DNA of 64,000 bases, from contig NZ_BGZH01000003.1 of assembly GCF_009617755.1 (NCBI RefSeq), positions 434,001 to 498,000 of the forward strand, given 5' to 3'. A program made the position numbers and the translations under genes. Below are positions 26,122 through 34,744 of the stretch, in pieces. The notes under the pieces were generated by a model. That model did not search any database and was not told where the DNA came from. It worked only from the letters and a program-made list of their open reading frames with translations. This stretch comes from Marinobacter salsuginis (lineage in GTDB: Bacteria; Pseudomonadota; Gammaproteobacteria; Pseudomonadales; Oleiphilaceae). How positions within the stretch are numbered: the stretch's first letter is position 1; every line of letters starts with the position of its first letter.

Positions 26122-26616
26122 GTTACGCGCTAACTGCTCCACCTTTTGCACAAAATCAACAACCTGCTGCCTACTTGCCCCGCGAAACGGCAGGTAACAG
26201 ACTGCCGTCTTAAAGATGATTATCGCGTATCCATGCCCGATCTCGGAGCCCACTAGTTCTGAGGGCTTCCAGCTTTTACTGCCCTCATCAGAGTTTTTTC
26301 GAATGAGGCCATCCTCAATACTGTACTGATACTTCGTGCCCCGACTCAGCACTATCTGACTGAGACCTGCGCTATGAAAGCCACTTACTCTATTAGAGAA
26401 AACGTACCAAATGACCAAGCCTATTGCCGCCAACACTCCGGTTGCAGTCAGGCCTCCCAATAAAGGCGATGTTGCACTGTTGATGATTATTGGCAAAGAG
26501 GCAGACCAAAGTAAAAAGGTAGTTATCAGGAAGCCATATCGCCAAGCCGGAGCTTTCCTGACCTTTAAGGAGCCCTCTTCGTTTTTCTCTAACGGGTCTA
26601 GCTCAATTTCCAACAT
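26116..26616 (-). CDS. Hypothetical two-TM membrane protein, probable gene-cassette ORF
   Basis: A 166-residue protein with two adjacent hydrophobic segments (about residues 28-48 and 54-72) followed by a cytoplasmic-type domain, broadly like YcxB/PH-like small membrane proteins, but I assign no family. Its ATG lies only 6 bp beyond the R' core of the attC-like site at 26,623-26,700, and its stop runs into another possible core (GCGTAAC) at 26,122-26,128. That tight fit is the classic organisation of an integron cassette ORF. The base composition is more AT-rich than its surroundings, consistent with lateral acquisition. The function is unknown. Confidence 0.6.
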   Translation of the reverse strand: MLEIELDPLEKNEEGSLKVRKAPAWRYGFLITTFLLWSASLPIIINSATSPLLGGLTATGVLAAIGLVIWYVFSNRVSGFHSAGLSQIVLSRGTKYQYSIEDGLIRKNSDEGSKSWKPSELVGSEIGHGYAIIIFKTAVCYLPFRGASRQQVVDFVQKVEQLARNK

Positions 26617-26622
26617 ATTTAC

Positions 26623-26700
26623 ACGTAACGCGAAGCTTTGCGGCTATTTTGGAACCGCGAAGCGGTGGAAAAATTGTCCGGCAACAGCGGCTGGTTATGC
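26623..26700 (-). mobile_element. attC-like integron recombination site
   Basis: Read on the minus strand, GCATAAC (26,694-26,700, the R'' side) and GTTACGT (26,623-26,629, the R' side) bracket 64 bp with the imperfect-palindrome character of attC sites. The centre contains CCACCGCTTCGCGGTTCC flanked by TTTT and AAAA, as in many gammaproteobacterial attC sites. The yoeB stop lies one base before R'' and the next ORF starts 6 bp after R'. No intI gene or attI is in the window, so this would be a stranded cassette. The imperfect R' consensus lowers certainty. Confidence 0.6.
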
Positions 26701-26701
26701 A

Positions 26702-26965
26702 TTATTCGTAGTGGCTCCAGAGTCTGAGGACTTTCACCACTTGCTCGTCCTCCAGTACTTGGTAGACCAGGCGATGCTGAATATTAATGCGGCGCGAATA
26801 GGCCCCCGCAAGATCACCAATTAGCTTCTCAAACGGAGGCGGCTTGCGGTAAGGATCTTCTGCTATTAGCGCTAACAGTTCTTGGGCTTTTGGTTTGAGG
26901 CCGCTGGAGGCCAACTTTTTTGCATCTTTCTGAGCCTGCTTGGTGTAAACCAACTTCCATGTCAC
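26702..26965 (-). CDS. yoeB: Txe/YoeB-family mRNA interferase toxin
   Basis: An 87-residue RelE/YoeB-type toxin. YoeB cuts mRNA in the ribosomal A site when its antitoxin is degraded. The sequence has the family's features: an N-terminal WKLVYTKQAQKDAKKL, the PPPFEKLIGDLAGAYSRRI block, the HRLVYQV strand and the C-terminal LRLWSHYE with the conserved His-Tyr end. Its start overlaps the stop of yefM by 4 bp. It appears intact. It is directly followed by an attC-like site, and toxin-antitoxin pairs are known to stabilise integron cassette arrays. Confidence 0.9.
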   Translation of the reverse strand: MTWKLVYTKQAQKDAKKLASSGLKPKAQELLALIAEDPYRKPPPFEKLIGDLAGAYSRRINIQHRLVYQVLEDEQVVKVLRLWSHYE

Positions 26966-27204
26966 CAGTCCAGCTCCTCATCGCATGCATCCACGGGGGT
27001 ATCCATCCCTTCCCGAATAGACTCCCGCATACCGGGTACGGAGAGCAGGTAAAGTGTTTCCTGAATAGCAGACCAGTCTTCTTCGGATACCAGAACGGCT
27101 TTGTTCCGCTTACCCATGATAACGATTGGTTGGTGGGACTCAGCGGTCTCGTCAATCAACCGATAAAGGTTGCTACGCGCCTCAGTTGCTGTGATTCCGG
27201 TCAT
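26962..27204 (-). CDS. yefM: YefM/Phd-family antitoxin
   Basis: An 80-residue type II antitoxin. The N-terminal DNA-binding part is typical (TATEARSNLYRLIDE), followed by the PIVIMGKRNKAVLVSEEDW core and an acidic C-terminal tail (DACDEELDW) that would wrap the toxin. It neutralises YoeB and, with it, represses its own promoter. The 4-bp overlap with yoeB is the usual coupling. A promoter lies about 35-60 bp upstream with TAC-rich repeats over both boxes, fitting autoregulation. Confidence 0.88.
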   Translation of the reverse strand: MTGITATEARSNLYRLIDETAESHQPIVIMGKRNKAVLVSEEDWSAIQETLYLLSVPGMRESIREGMDTPVDACDEELDW

Positions 27205-27236
27205 GACGCACCTCTTGCGTATTCAATTTTTCACCA

Positions 27237-27264
27237 AGTGTACGCCTTTGGGTACGTACGTCAA
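27237..27264 (-). promoter_or_regulatory. Promoter of yefM-yoeB with overlapping TAC repeats
   Basis: On the minus strand TTGACG (27,259-27,264) and TACACT (27,237-27,242) are spaced by 16 bp. A CGTACGTAC palindrome overlaps the -35 side and GTACAC the -10 side. YefM-YoeB of E. coli binds TGTACA-centred palindromes at its promoter, so these are plausible operator halves; this is inference. Confidence 0.45.
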
Positions 27265-27299
27265 GACGAACGCCTTTGTGGCAGCGACAAAGAGGACTT

Positions 27300-27575
27300 T
27301 TAACTTTCCCAGTTACTGGCTGGAATTCGCTTAACGTGTATATGGCTAACAAGCCGGATGGTGGGGCGGATCAGGAACTGGAAGCTGCCAATGATAAACA
27401 GCCAGATGGCTGCCTTCTCGTATTCCGGAAACAGAAACAGGATGCTGCCCACCAGGAACCAGATGGCGATGAAGAAGTCGTTGATGATGCTGATTACTTC
27501 GTAGCGGCGGCGAATGATCAGCTCTTCGTGCCCAAACTTCAGGGTCAGTGGGCTGTCAGTGCGGTCTTCAACCAT
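27300..27575 (-). CDS. YrhK-like small membrane protein
   Basis: A 91-residue protein with a short N-terminal soluble part (LTLKFGHEELIIRRRYEVIS) and two transmembrane segments (about residues 33-53 and 58-75), ending in a basic tail. The EELIIRRRYE stretch before two helices matches my memory of the YrhK domain found in small bacterial membrane proteins. The function is unknown for the family. It follows phhB in the same direction with a gap of about 55 bp and could be co-transcribed. It marks the right edge of the mosaic segment. Confidence 0.65.
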   Translation of the reverse strand: MVEDRTDSPLTLKFGHEELIIRRRYEVISIINDFFIAIWFLVGSILFLFPEYEKAAIWLFIIGSFQFLIRPTIRLVSHIHVKRIPASNWES

Positions 27576-27631
27576 GCTGCTGAGGATCTCTTTTAGAAAG
27601 CGGCGGAATGTTCATTCCGCCGCGACTGGGA

Positions 27632-27979
27632 TTATTGCATGTCGTTGAAGGCAGCATCGGTTCTCGCAGCCAGGATAAAGTCGTTCTCGTGCAGGCCACC
27701 TATTTCGTGGCTCCACCAGCTCACGGCAACCTTGCCATATTCCAGAACAATCACAGGGTGATGATCTTCCTCTTCGGCAAGTTCGCCAATCTTGGTTGTG
27801 AATTCGAGCGCCTTAACAAAGTTCTTGAGCTTGTAGACCTTATGGAGCTGCTCCTCACCGTCAATGTCCAGAATTTCCCAGTCTGGAACATCTTTGTGCA
27901 GCTGCTGCTTTTCTTCCTCGGTCGCCTTGGGTGCGTTCGGGCTGCAGGCTTCACAGCTGTGTGCTTTCAGGTCACTCAT
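27632..27979 (-). CDS. phhB: Pterin-4-alpha-carbinolamine dehydratase
   Basis: 115 residues from the ATG at 27,979, chosen because a GGAGG site precedes it; an upstream ATG at 28,039 has none and would add 20 atypical residues. The enzyme dehydrates 4a-hydroxytetrahydrobiopterin to recycle the cofactor of phenylalanine hydroxylase, in the cytoplasm. The catalytic signature EEDHHPVIVLEYGKV with its paired His is present, followed by WWSHEIGGLHENDF. A CxxC-like N-terminal HSCEACSPN segment is seen in many bacterial homologues. phhA is not adjacent. The gene diverges from imuA, sharing a 128-bp intergenic region that holds a LexA box. Confidence 0.9.
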   Translation of the reverse strand: MSDLKAHSCEACSPNAPKATEEEKQQLHKDVPDWEILDIDGEEQLHKVYKLKNFVKALEFTTKIGELAEEEDHHPVIVLEYGKVAVSWWSHEIGGLHENDFILAARTDAAFNDMQ

Positions 27980-28072
27980 TTCAACCTCCGTGGTTGATGG
28001 CTGTATTACAAGCGTGGGTTGTGCTCCTCGGTTTATCAACCCTTCTCTTGAAATCCGGTCGCTTTCAGAATA

Positions 28073-28088
28073 CTGTATATTTAAACAG
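28073..28088 (+). promoter_or_regulatory. LexA (SOS) box upstream of imuA
   Basis: CTGTATATTTAAACAG is a near-perfect copy of the gammaproteobacterial LexA operator (CTGT-N8-ACAG with an AT-rich middle). It ends 19 bp before the imuA start. It implies DNA-damage induction of imuA-imuB-dnaE2. Confidence 0.92.
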
Positions 28089-28107
28089 TATTTTGAGAGT
28101 TTTCATC

Positions 28108-28797
28108 ATGAGCGAGCTTCTGAACACGCTGATGCAGGATGCCCGTGTCTGGCAGGGGCATCGTCATACCCAGACTTCACAGCCGGCGGAACCCACCGGT
28201 TACCAGGTGCTGGATAACCAGCTTGGCGGCCTGGGCTGGCCCCGGGGTGCACTGAGCGAATGCCTGTTGGATGCACCGGGTATTGGTGAGCTGCATCTGC
28301 TTTTGCCGCTCATGCGGCGGGTGTGCGAAGAGGGCAAAAGCATGTTCTGGCTGAACCCACCACATACGCCCTACGCCCCTGCCCTGGCCCGGGAAGGTGT
28401 GAATCTGGACCAGGTGGTGCTGATCCATACCGACGATGAGGGCGATTTCCTGTGGACACTGGAAAACTGCCTGCGTTCACCGGTAACCGGCCTGGTGATG
28501 GCCTGGCCGGGGAAGCTGGCCTCGCGGGACGTCCGTCGCCTGCAACTGGCCGCCGAAGCTGGCAGCAATGTGTGCGTGCTGTTCCGGGAGCGGCGCTACG
28601 CCGAGCAGAATTCTCCGGCTGCCCTGCGTTTGGAACTGGAACCCGATGAGCAGCAGGCTCTCAAGGTGAATGTGCTCAAACGCCGGGGCAGCTGGCCCGG
28701 GCAACGCTGTTCACTGGCCATGGCCCAGCGGGCCGATCTCGCATTCCGTGAAACCACCCGGGTTGTCCGGGGCCCCTGGTCGGGTTCAACCAGGTAA
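28108..28797 (+). CDS. imuA: Translesion synthesis accessory protein ImuA (RecA/SulA-like)
   Basis: 229 residues from the ATG at 28,108; an upstream ATG at 27,931 would start within the phhB region and before the LexA box, so it is rejected. ImuA is a RecA-like protein that acts with ImuB and DnaE2 in error-prone lesion bypass. Visible family features are the N-terminal PTGYQVLDNQLGGLGWPRGALSE region in part, the LLLPLMRRVCEEGKSMFWLNPP segment, and no intact Walker A. First gene of a three-gene SOS operon; imuB begins 9 bp after it. Confidence 0.9.
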   Translation: MSELLNTLMQDARVWQGHRHTQTSQPAEPTGYQVLDNQLGGLGWPRGALSECLLDAPGIGELHLLLPLMRRVCEEGKSMFWLNPPHTPYAPALAREGVNLDQVVLIHTDDEGDFLWTLENCLRSPVTGLVMAWPGKLASRDVRRLQLAAEAGSNVCVLFRERRYAEQNSPAALRLELEPDEQQALKVNVLKRRGSWPGQRCSLAMAQRADLAFRETTRVVRGPWSGSTR

Positions 28798-28806
28798 TAA
28801 CGCTCC

Positions 28807-30225
28807 ATGCTCTGGCTGTATCTGCATTTCCCGCACCTGGTGCTGGACCATATTCGCCGCACCCGTGAAGATGAGGGCGCCCTGGTGGTGGTTGAAGGCT
28901 CTGGCCAGAAGGTGATTCAGGCCTGCCCGGAAGCCAGGAGCCAGGGTATTCGTAGCGGCATGCGCCTGAAAACCGCCATCAGCCTGGCGCCGGATCTGGG
29001 TATGGTGCGTGCCGATGAAACCCAGGAAGCCAGGATTCTGGAAGATCAGGCCCGCTGGCTGTACCGCTACGCCGCCCATATTGTGCTGGTGCCGCCCGAT
29101 GGTCTGCTGGCAGAGATTGGCAGCCTGCAAAAACTCTATGGCGGCCTGCCCGCTGTTTGGCAAACCGTGGAACAGGGCCTGAATGAACGACAGTTGAACG
29201 CCTGGATCGGTATTGGCTATACCCCGTTGGCGGCCCGGCTGATTGCCCGTGCTGGCAAGGGGGAATGCACCGCAGACAAAGGCCACATTCTTCGGAACCT
29301 GAGCCAGATGCCCCTGCTGGCAGCGGAATTCGACGAGAAAGCCTGTACCCGGCTGCAGCGCCTGGGGCTGAATACGCTGGGAGAGGTGTTTGATTTACCG
29401 CCGGGGGAGCTTGCACGGCGGCTGTCTCCGGAACTGCTGGTTTACATCCAGAAAATCCAGGGCACCCGGCCAGATCCCCGCACACCCTGGCAACCGCCCC
29501 ACTCGTTCCGGCAACAGGCGGATTTTGTGCAGGAAATCGAACATACCCAGGGGCTGCTGTTTCCGCTCCAGCGCATGCTTGACGAACTGGAAGAGGATCT
29601 GTGCTGGCGCCAGCAGGATACCGACAGCCTGCGGCTGATTCTGAGGCATCGGCACGCAGAACCAACCAGGCTGCAGATCCGCACATCCGGGCCGGAGCAC
29701 AGGGCCGATAATTTCCTCAACCTGATTCGCCTGAGGCTGGAGCAGCACTCCCTGAGTTCCCCGGTTATCTCGATGGTTCTGCGGGTAAAGCGCTTCCTGT
29801 CCCGGGAAGCACCTGTCGGGCAGGATCTGCTGGGCGAAACCCAGGACCTGAATGAAGCCTGGCATACCCTGATCAGCCGGTTGCAGGCCCGGCTTGGCGA
29901 TCAGGCCCTCAGGCAGCTTTCGCCCCAGGCGGATCATCGTCCCGAACGGGCCTGGTCGGCCTCGGAAGTTCTGCGTAAAACCGGAACGCCGCTCATACCG
30001 GCGGCAGAACTGCCCAGGCGGCCGCTCTGGCTATTGAAAGGCCCGCAACCGCTGACGGAAGCACCCGTTGCCTGGTTTTCCGGGCCCGAGCGCATCAGCG
30101 GTGGCTGGTGGGATGGCCAGCGCGTGCACCGGGATTACTACATTGCCCAGTTAACCAGCGGCCAACTGGCCTGGGTGTTCCGGGACGCCCGGGAAGGCTG
30201 GTTCGTGCATGGTTGGTTTGGCTGA
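28807..30225 (+). CDS. imuB: Y-family polymerase-like protein ImuB
   Basis: A 472-residue protein of the DinB/UmuC fold that is catalytically inactive in this family and serves to tether DnaE2 and the sliding clamp. The N-terminus reads LWLYLHFPHLVLD, lacking the metal-binding Asp found in true Y-family polymerases, and the usual SxDE motif is replaced by PPDGLLAEIG near residue 100. The helix-hairpin-helix region (LQRLGLNTLGEVFDLPPGEL) and little-finger part are present. The stop overlaps the dnaE2 start by one base (TGATG). Under LexA control through the box before imuA. Confidence 0.92.
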   Translation: MLWLYLHFPHLVLDHIRRTREDEGALVVVEGSGQKVIQACPEARSQGIRSGMRLKTAISLAPDLGMVRADETQEARILEDQARWLYRYAAHIVLVPPDGLLAEIGSLQKLYGGLPAVWQTVEQGLNERQLNAWIGIGYTPLAARLIARAGKGECTADKGHILRNLSQMPLLAAEFDEKACTRLQRLGLNTLGEVFDLPPGELARRLSPELLVYIQKIQGTRPDPRTPWQPPHSFRQQADFVQEIEHTQGLLFPLQRMLDELEEDLCWRQQDTDSLRLILRHRHAEPTRLQIRTSGPEHRADNFLNLIRLRLEQHSLSSPVISMVLRVKRFLSREAPVGQDLLGETQDLNEAWHTLISRLQARLGDQALRQLSPQADHRPERAWSASEVLRKTGTPLIPAAELPRRPLWLLKGPQPLTEAPVAWFSGPERISGGWWDGQRVHRDYYIAQLTSGQLAWVFRDAREGWFVHGWFG

Positions 30226-33200
30226 TGGCTACACAATCTTATGCAGAGCTGTTCTGCTTCAGCAATTTCACCTTCCTGACTGGAGCTTCTCATCCTCACG
30301 AGCTGGCTGAGCGGGCACATGAGCTGGGTTACACCGCCCTGGCCATTACCGATGCCTGTTCTGTAGCCGGCATTCCCCGGGCCTGGGCGGCGCTGGCAGA
30401 GAGTCCGGTAAAACTCATTACCGGCAGCTGGTTTGAGTTGTCGGATGCCCCCGCCGGCGCCACATTACCCCGCTTTATCCTTCTGGCCCGCACGCGCAAA
30501 GGCTACGGCCAGCTTTGCCAGTTGATCACTACCGGCCGCCGTCGGGCTGAGAAAGGCCAGTACCAGCTGTTTTACCGGGACATCGAAACCCACACCCTGG
30601 ATGACTGCCTGTGCCTGTGGCTGCCCCCCTCGCCTACCGAGGCAAACTCTGATCAGGCACTGGCCTGCGGCGAGTGGCTGGCCCGACTTTTTGACCTACG
30701 GCTCTGGATTGCTGCCGCCCGCACCCTGGAATCTGGCGAGGAGCAGCGGCTGGCCCGAATACACTGGCTGGCCGATCAGCTGCGCACACCCGTTGCCGCC
30801 GTGGGCGAGGTGCACATGCACAGCCGGGAACGCCAGCCGCTGCAGGATGTACTCACGGCCCTGCGAAATCACACCAATCTGGAGAACGCCGGGCACTGCC
30901 TGTTTCAGAATGGCGAGCGATACCTGCGGCCCCTGCCCGTTCTGCAGAGACTGTTTCCGGAAGCCTGGCTGAAAGAAACCCTTGCCATCGCCAGCCAGTG
31001 CACCTTCGAGCCCGGCAGCCTGCGCTATGAATACCCGCCGGATCTGGTGCCGGAAGGCGAGACCCCGGCCGGCTACCTGAAACGGCTGACCCGCGAAGGC
31101 GAGCGTCGGCGTTACCCGGAGGGCACTCCACTGCAGGTACAAAGCCTGATCCGCAAGGAGCTGGGCCTGATCTCGGAGATGAAGTACGAGCATTACTTCC
31201 TCACCATTCACGATATTGTGGACTTCGCCCGCAGCCGGGGAATTCTCTGCCAGGGACGGGGCTCGGCCGCCAACTCTGCGGTCTGTTATTGCCTGGGCAT
31301 CACCGAGGTGAACCCGGCCCGGGTGGAACTGCTGTTCGAGCGGTTTATTTCCAAAGACCGGAACGAGCCCCCCGATATCGATGTGGATTTCGAGCACGAA
31401 CGGCGCGAAGAGGTTATCCAGTATATCTACCGGCGCTATACCCGTGAGCGTGCCGCCCTGGCGGCTACCGTGATCCGCTACCGGCCCAAAAGCGCCATCC
31501 GCGATGTCGGCAAAGCCCTGGGGTTTGATCCGGCCCTGGTGGAACAGTTGCTGGAAGGTATCGACTGGCGGGACAAGGCCACTAACTTGCGCCAGCAGAT
31601 TCTCGACAAGAAAATCACCCGCAACCCACAGGTAGCGGACCAGTTCTTTACCCTGGTCAATACCCTGCTGGGCTTTCCGCGGCACCTCTCCCAGCACGTA
31701 GGTGGGTTCGTGATCAGCGCCGGGCCACTGGCCGAACTGGTGCCGGTGGAAAACGCCGCCATGGCCGACCGCACCGTCATCCAGTGGGATAAGGACGATC
31801 TCGAGAGCCTGGGGCTGATGAAGGTGGATGTGCTGGCCCTGGGCATGCTCTCCGCCATTCGAAAAGCGCTGGAGCTGATCAGTGAAGAAAAAGGCGAGCC
31901 TTTCCGGATACAGGACATTCCCCAGGAAGACCGTGGCACCTACGCCATGCTTCAGACAGGCGACAGCATCGGCGTGTTTCAGGTGGAATCCCGGGCCCAG
32001 ATCAACATGCTGCCCCGCCTGAAACCGGAAACCTATTACGATCTGGTGATCGAAGTGGCCATTGTGCGGCCCGGCCCCATCCAGGGCGACATGGTGCATC
32101 CGTACCTGCGTCGCAAGCACGGGCTGGAGCCGGTGGATTATCCAAACGATGCCGTGCGCAAGGTGTTGGAGCGCACCCTCGGCGTGCCCATTTTCCAGGA
32201 ACAGGTGATCAAACTGGCCATGGTGGCGGCCGGCTTCTCCGCCGGTGAAGCCGATCAGTTGCGCCGGGCCATGGCGGCCTGGAAATCCCATGGCGACCTG
32301 ACCCCGTTCCGGGAAAAGCTGGTCACCGGCATGTTGGAACGTGGGCACGATGCCGATTTTGCCGAGCGGCTGTACCAGCAGATCTGCGGCTTTGGTGGCT
32401 ATGGCTTTCCTGAATCCCACGCTGCCAGCTTTGCCCTGCTGGTCTACGTTTCGGCCTGGATCAAGCGGCATTACCCGGCTGCCTTCTACTGTGCCCTGCT
32501 CAACAGCCAGCCCATGGGCTTCTACTCCCCCTCACAACTCGTGCAGGACGCACGGCGGCACAATGTCACCGTGCTGCCGCCAGATGTGAATGCCAGCCAG
32601 TGGGATCACACCCTGGGAGGCAAAGCACGACACCTACGCCTGGGCCTGAGAATCATCCAGGGCCTCTCTGTGAGTGGTGCCGAGCGCATCCATCAGAGCC
32701 GCCCGTCCTCCGGCTACCGTTCCGCCAGCGAGCTTCGTCGTCTGGCTGCCCTGAACCAGCGTGATATGGAACTACTCGCCGGCGCCAACGCCATGCCCGG
32801 CTTCACCGCCAACCGCCACCAGGCGTACTGGCAACTGCTCGATCACGAACAGCCCACGGAACTGTTCGCCGAAGAAACCGCTGTCGACTATCAACCGGAC
32901 TACTGCCAGCAATTGCCGGAACCCTCGGAAGGCCAGAACGTACTGGCCGACTACGCCAGCCAGGGTCTCACCCTTCAGCGCCACCCTCTGGCCCTGCTTC
33001 GGGAACAGGGCCACCTGAAGTTCTGCCTCAGCGCCGAACAGCTCAAATCCACCAAAGCCGGCATCCCTGTCCAGGTCGCCGGCCTGGTCACCGGCCGCCA
33101 GCGCCCCGGATCCGCCTCCGGCGTTACCTTCGTGACCCTGGAAGACGAAACCGGCAACGTGAACGTGGTGGTGTGGCTGGAAACGGCACGGCGGCAGCGC

Positions 33201-33344
33201 AAGCCGTTACTGACTGCGCGGTTGTTGCATGTAAAGGGCGTGTTGGAGCGGCAGGGGGATATTGTGCATGTGATGGCGGGCAGGCTTTCGGATCTTAGCC
33301 ATTTGATTCGGTCGTTGCCGGTTCACTCCCGGAATTTTCATTAG
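30225..33344 (+). CDS. dnaE2: Error-prone DNA polymerase III alpha subunit DnaE2
   Basis: 1,039 residues from the ATG at 30,225 that overlaps the imuB stop; this gives the usual family length, and the upstream ATG at 30,108 lies inside imuB. The N-terminal PHP domain (AELFCFSNFTFLTGASHP) is followed by the C-family polymerase core with the catalytic acidic motif PPDIDVDFEHERRE near residue 385, the fingers with GFGGYGFPESHA, and a C-terminal OB fold (GVTFVTLEDETGNVNVVVW). DnaE2 copies past lesions during the SOS response and causes mutagenesis. A strong terminator follows 7 bp after the stop. Confidence 0.95.
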   Translation: MATQSYAELFCFSNFTFLTGASHPHELAERAHELGYTALAITDACSVAGIPRAWAALAESPVKLITGSWFELSDAPAGATLPRFILLARTRKGYGQLCQLITTGRRRAEKGQYQLFYRDIETHTLDDCLCLWLPPSPTEANSDQALACGEWLARLFDLRLWIAAARTLESGEEQRLARIHWLADQLRTPVAAVGEVHMHSRERQPLQDVLTALRNHTNLENAGHCLFQNGERYLRPLPVLQRLFPEAWLKETLAIASQCTFEPGSLRYEYPPDLVPEGETPAGYLKRLTREGERRRYPEGTPLQVQSLIRKELGLISEMKYEHYFLTIHDIVDFARSRGILCQGRGSAANSAVCYCLGITEVNPARVELLFERFISKDRNEPPDIDVDFEHERREEVIQYIYRRYTRERAALAATVIRYRPKSAIRDVGKALGFDPALVEQLLEGIDWRDKATNLRQQILDKKITRNPQVADQFFTLVNTLLGFPRHLSQHVGGFVISAGPLAELVPVENAAMADRTVIQWDKDDLESLGLMKVDVLALGMLSAIRKALELISEEKGEPFRIQDIPQEDRGTYAMLQTGDSIGVFQVESRAQINMLPRLKPETYYDLVIEVAIVRPGPIQGDMVHPYLRRKHGLEPVDYPNDAVRKVLERTLGVPIFQEQVIKLAMVAAGFSAGEADQLRRAMAAWKSHGDLTPFREKLVTGMLERGHDADFAERLYQQICGFGGYGFPESHAASFALLVYVSAWIKRHYPAAFYCALLNSQPMGFYSPSQLVQDARRHNVTVLPPDVNASQWDHTLGGKARHLRLGLRIIQGLSVSGAERIHQSRPSSGYRSASELRRLAALNQRDMELLAGANAMPGFTANRHQAYWQLLDHEQPTELFAEETAVDYQPDYCQQLPEPSEGQNVLADYASQGLTLQRHPLALLREQGHLKFCLSAEQLKSTKAGIPVQVAGLVTGRQRPGSASGVTFVTLEDETGNVNVVVWLETARRQRKPLLTARLLHVKGVLERQGDIVHVMAGRLSDLSHLIRSLPVHSRNFH

Positions 33345-33350
33345 CAACAA

Positions 33351-33376
33351 AAAACCCCGCACAAAGGCGGGGTTTT
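33351..33376. terminator. Bidirectional terminator between dnaE2 and oadB
   Basis: AAAACCCCGC and GCGGGGTTTT form a 10-bp perfect stem around a 6-base loop, with T-runs in both directions. It lies between the convergent dnaE2 and oadB ends, so it can serve both. Confidence 0.9.
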
Positions 33377-33395
33377 CGGTACTGCAGTGAGAAGA

Positions 33396-34730
33396 TCAGC
33401 CCAGAAGCTTGATCATCACACCCGCAGCAACCGCAGAGCCAATAACGCCGGCCACGTTCGGGCCCATGGCGTGCATCAGCAGGAAGTTCTGCGGGTTGGC
33501 TTCCAGACCAACCTTGTTGGAGACCCGCGCTGCCATCGGCACCGCAGATACACCGGCAGAACCGATCAACGGGTTGATCTGCTCTTTGCTCAGCTTGTTC
33601 ATCAGCTTCGCCATCAGAACACCGCAGGCGGTACCAATACCGAAGGCAACGATACCCAGGCCGAGGATACCCAGAGTCTGGCCATCCAGGAATTTATCCG
33701 CCATCAGCTTGGAGCCAACAGACAAGCCCAGGAAAATGGTCACGATGTTGATCAGGGCATTCTGGGCAGTGTCGCTCAGACGCTCGACCACGCCACACTC
33801 GCGCATCAGGTTACCGAAACAGAACATACCCAGCAACGGTGCCGCATCCGGCAGGAACAGAACCACTGCAATCAGTACCACCAGCGGGAAAATGATCTTT
33901 TCCTGCTTGCTGACCGGGCGCAACTGATTCATCTTGATCTTCCGCTCTTCGGCCGAAGTCAGCGCCTTCATGATCGGCGGCTGAATCATCGGTACCAGTG
34001 CCATGTAAGCGTAGGCAGAGACGGCAATGGCACCCAGCAGGTGCGGAGCCAGAACACTGGATACGTAGATGGACGTCGGGCCATCCGCACCACCGATGAT
34101 ACCGATGGCAGCCGCTTCCAGGATGTTGAACTCCAGAACACCGGTCCAGTCCAACAGCGCAGCACCGATTACAGTACCGAAAATACCGAACTGAGCCGCA
34201 GCACCCAGCAGCAGGGTCTTGGGGTTGGCAAGCAGCGGACCGAAGTCCGTCATGGCACCCACACCCATGAAGATCAGCAGAGGCCCGATGGTGCTGCCGA
34301 TAACCACAGAGTAGAAGTTATACAGCATGCCATTGCCATAACCGAAGTCCTGCGCAAGGGAGTTTGCCGCCGCCATTTCGGAGTAGCTGGCCTCTTTCAC
34401 CGCCAGCTTGAAGGCTTCCTTAAGCTCGGGCGTTACTGCCTGCCCGGCCTGATAAGCCACATCCAGGGGCGCGGCCAATGCGGCCAGAATCTGCGTTGCT
34501 TCGTTCTTCAGAGCGAAGTGGATGGCATTTTCCGCCGCAGTCAGGGCCAGGCCTGCCTCCGGAATATTCGCCAGAATGCCACCAAACCCGATGGGTACCA
34601 GAAGCAGCGGCTCAAATTTCTTGTTGATCGCAAGATAGAGGAGCAAGAGGCCGATGGCGATCATGATCACCTGGCCGATCTCGATGTTGAACAGGCCACT
34701 ACCTGTCCAGAGTGTCATTAATTTTTCCAT
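33396..34730 (-). CDS. oadB: Oxaloacetate decarboxylase beta chain (Na+ pump)
   Basis: A 444-residue integral membrane protein with about 9-11 hydrophobic segments. The beta subunit decarboxylates carboxybiotin and exports sodium ions. Family signatures are visible: [13 protein letters not shown] near residue 50, [15 protein letters not shown], and [13 protein letters not shown] near 240, which carries the sodium-site Asp. The C-terminus [17 protein letters not shown] is typical. Length is as expected. It is last in oadG-oadA-oadB, 14 bp after oadA, and shares the terminator with dnaE2. The related methylmalonyl-CoA decarboxylase beta chain is an alternative, but the alpha-chain neighbour favours oxaloacetate. 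Confidence 0.93.
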   Translation of the reverse strand: MEKLMTLWTGSGLFNIEIGQVIMIAIGLLLLYLAINKKFEPLLLVPIGFGGILANIPEAGLALTAAENAIHFALKNEATQILAALAAPLDVAYQAGQAVTPELKEAFKLAVKEASYSEMAAANSLAQDFGYGNGMLYNFYSVVIGSTIGPLLIFMGVGAMTDFGPLLANPKTLLLGAAAQFGIFGTVIGAALLDWTGVLEFNILEAAAIGIIGGADGPTSIYVSSVLAPHLLGAIAVSAYAYMALVPMIQPPIMKALTSAEERKIKMNQLRPVSKQEKIIFPLVVLIAVVLFLPDAAPLLGMFCFGNLMRECGVVERLSDTAQNALINIVTIFLGLSVGSKLMADKFLDGQTLGILGLGIVAFGIGTACGVLMAKLMNKLSKEQINPLIGSAGVSAVPMAARVSNKVGLEANPQNFLLMHAMGPNVAGVIGSAVAAGVMIKLLG

Positions 34731-34744
34731 GGAATGCTGGCCCT

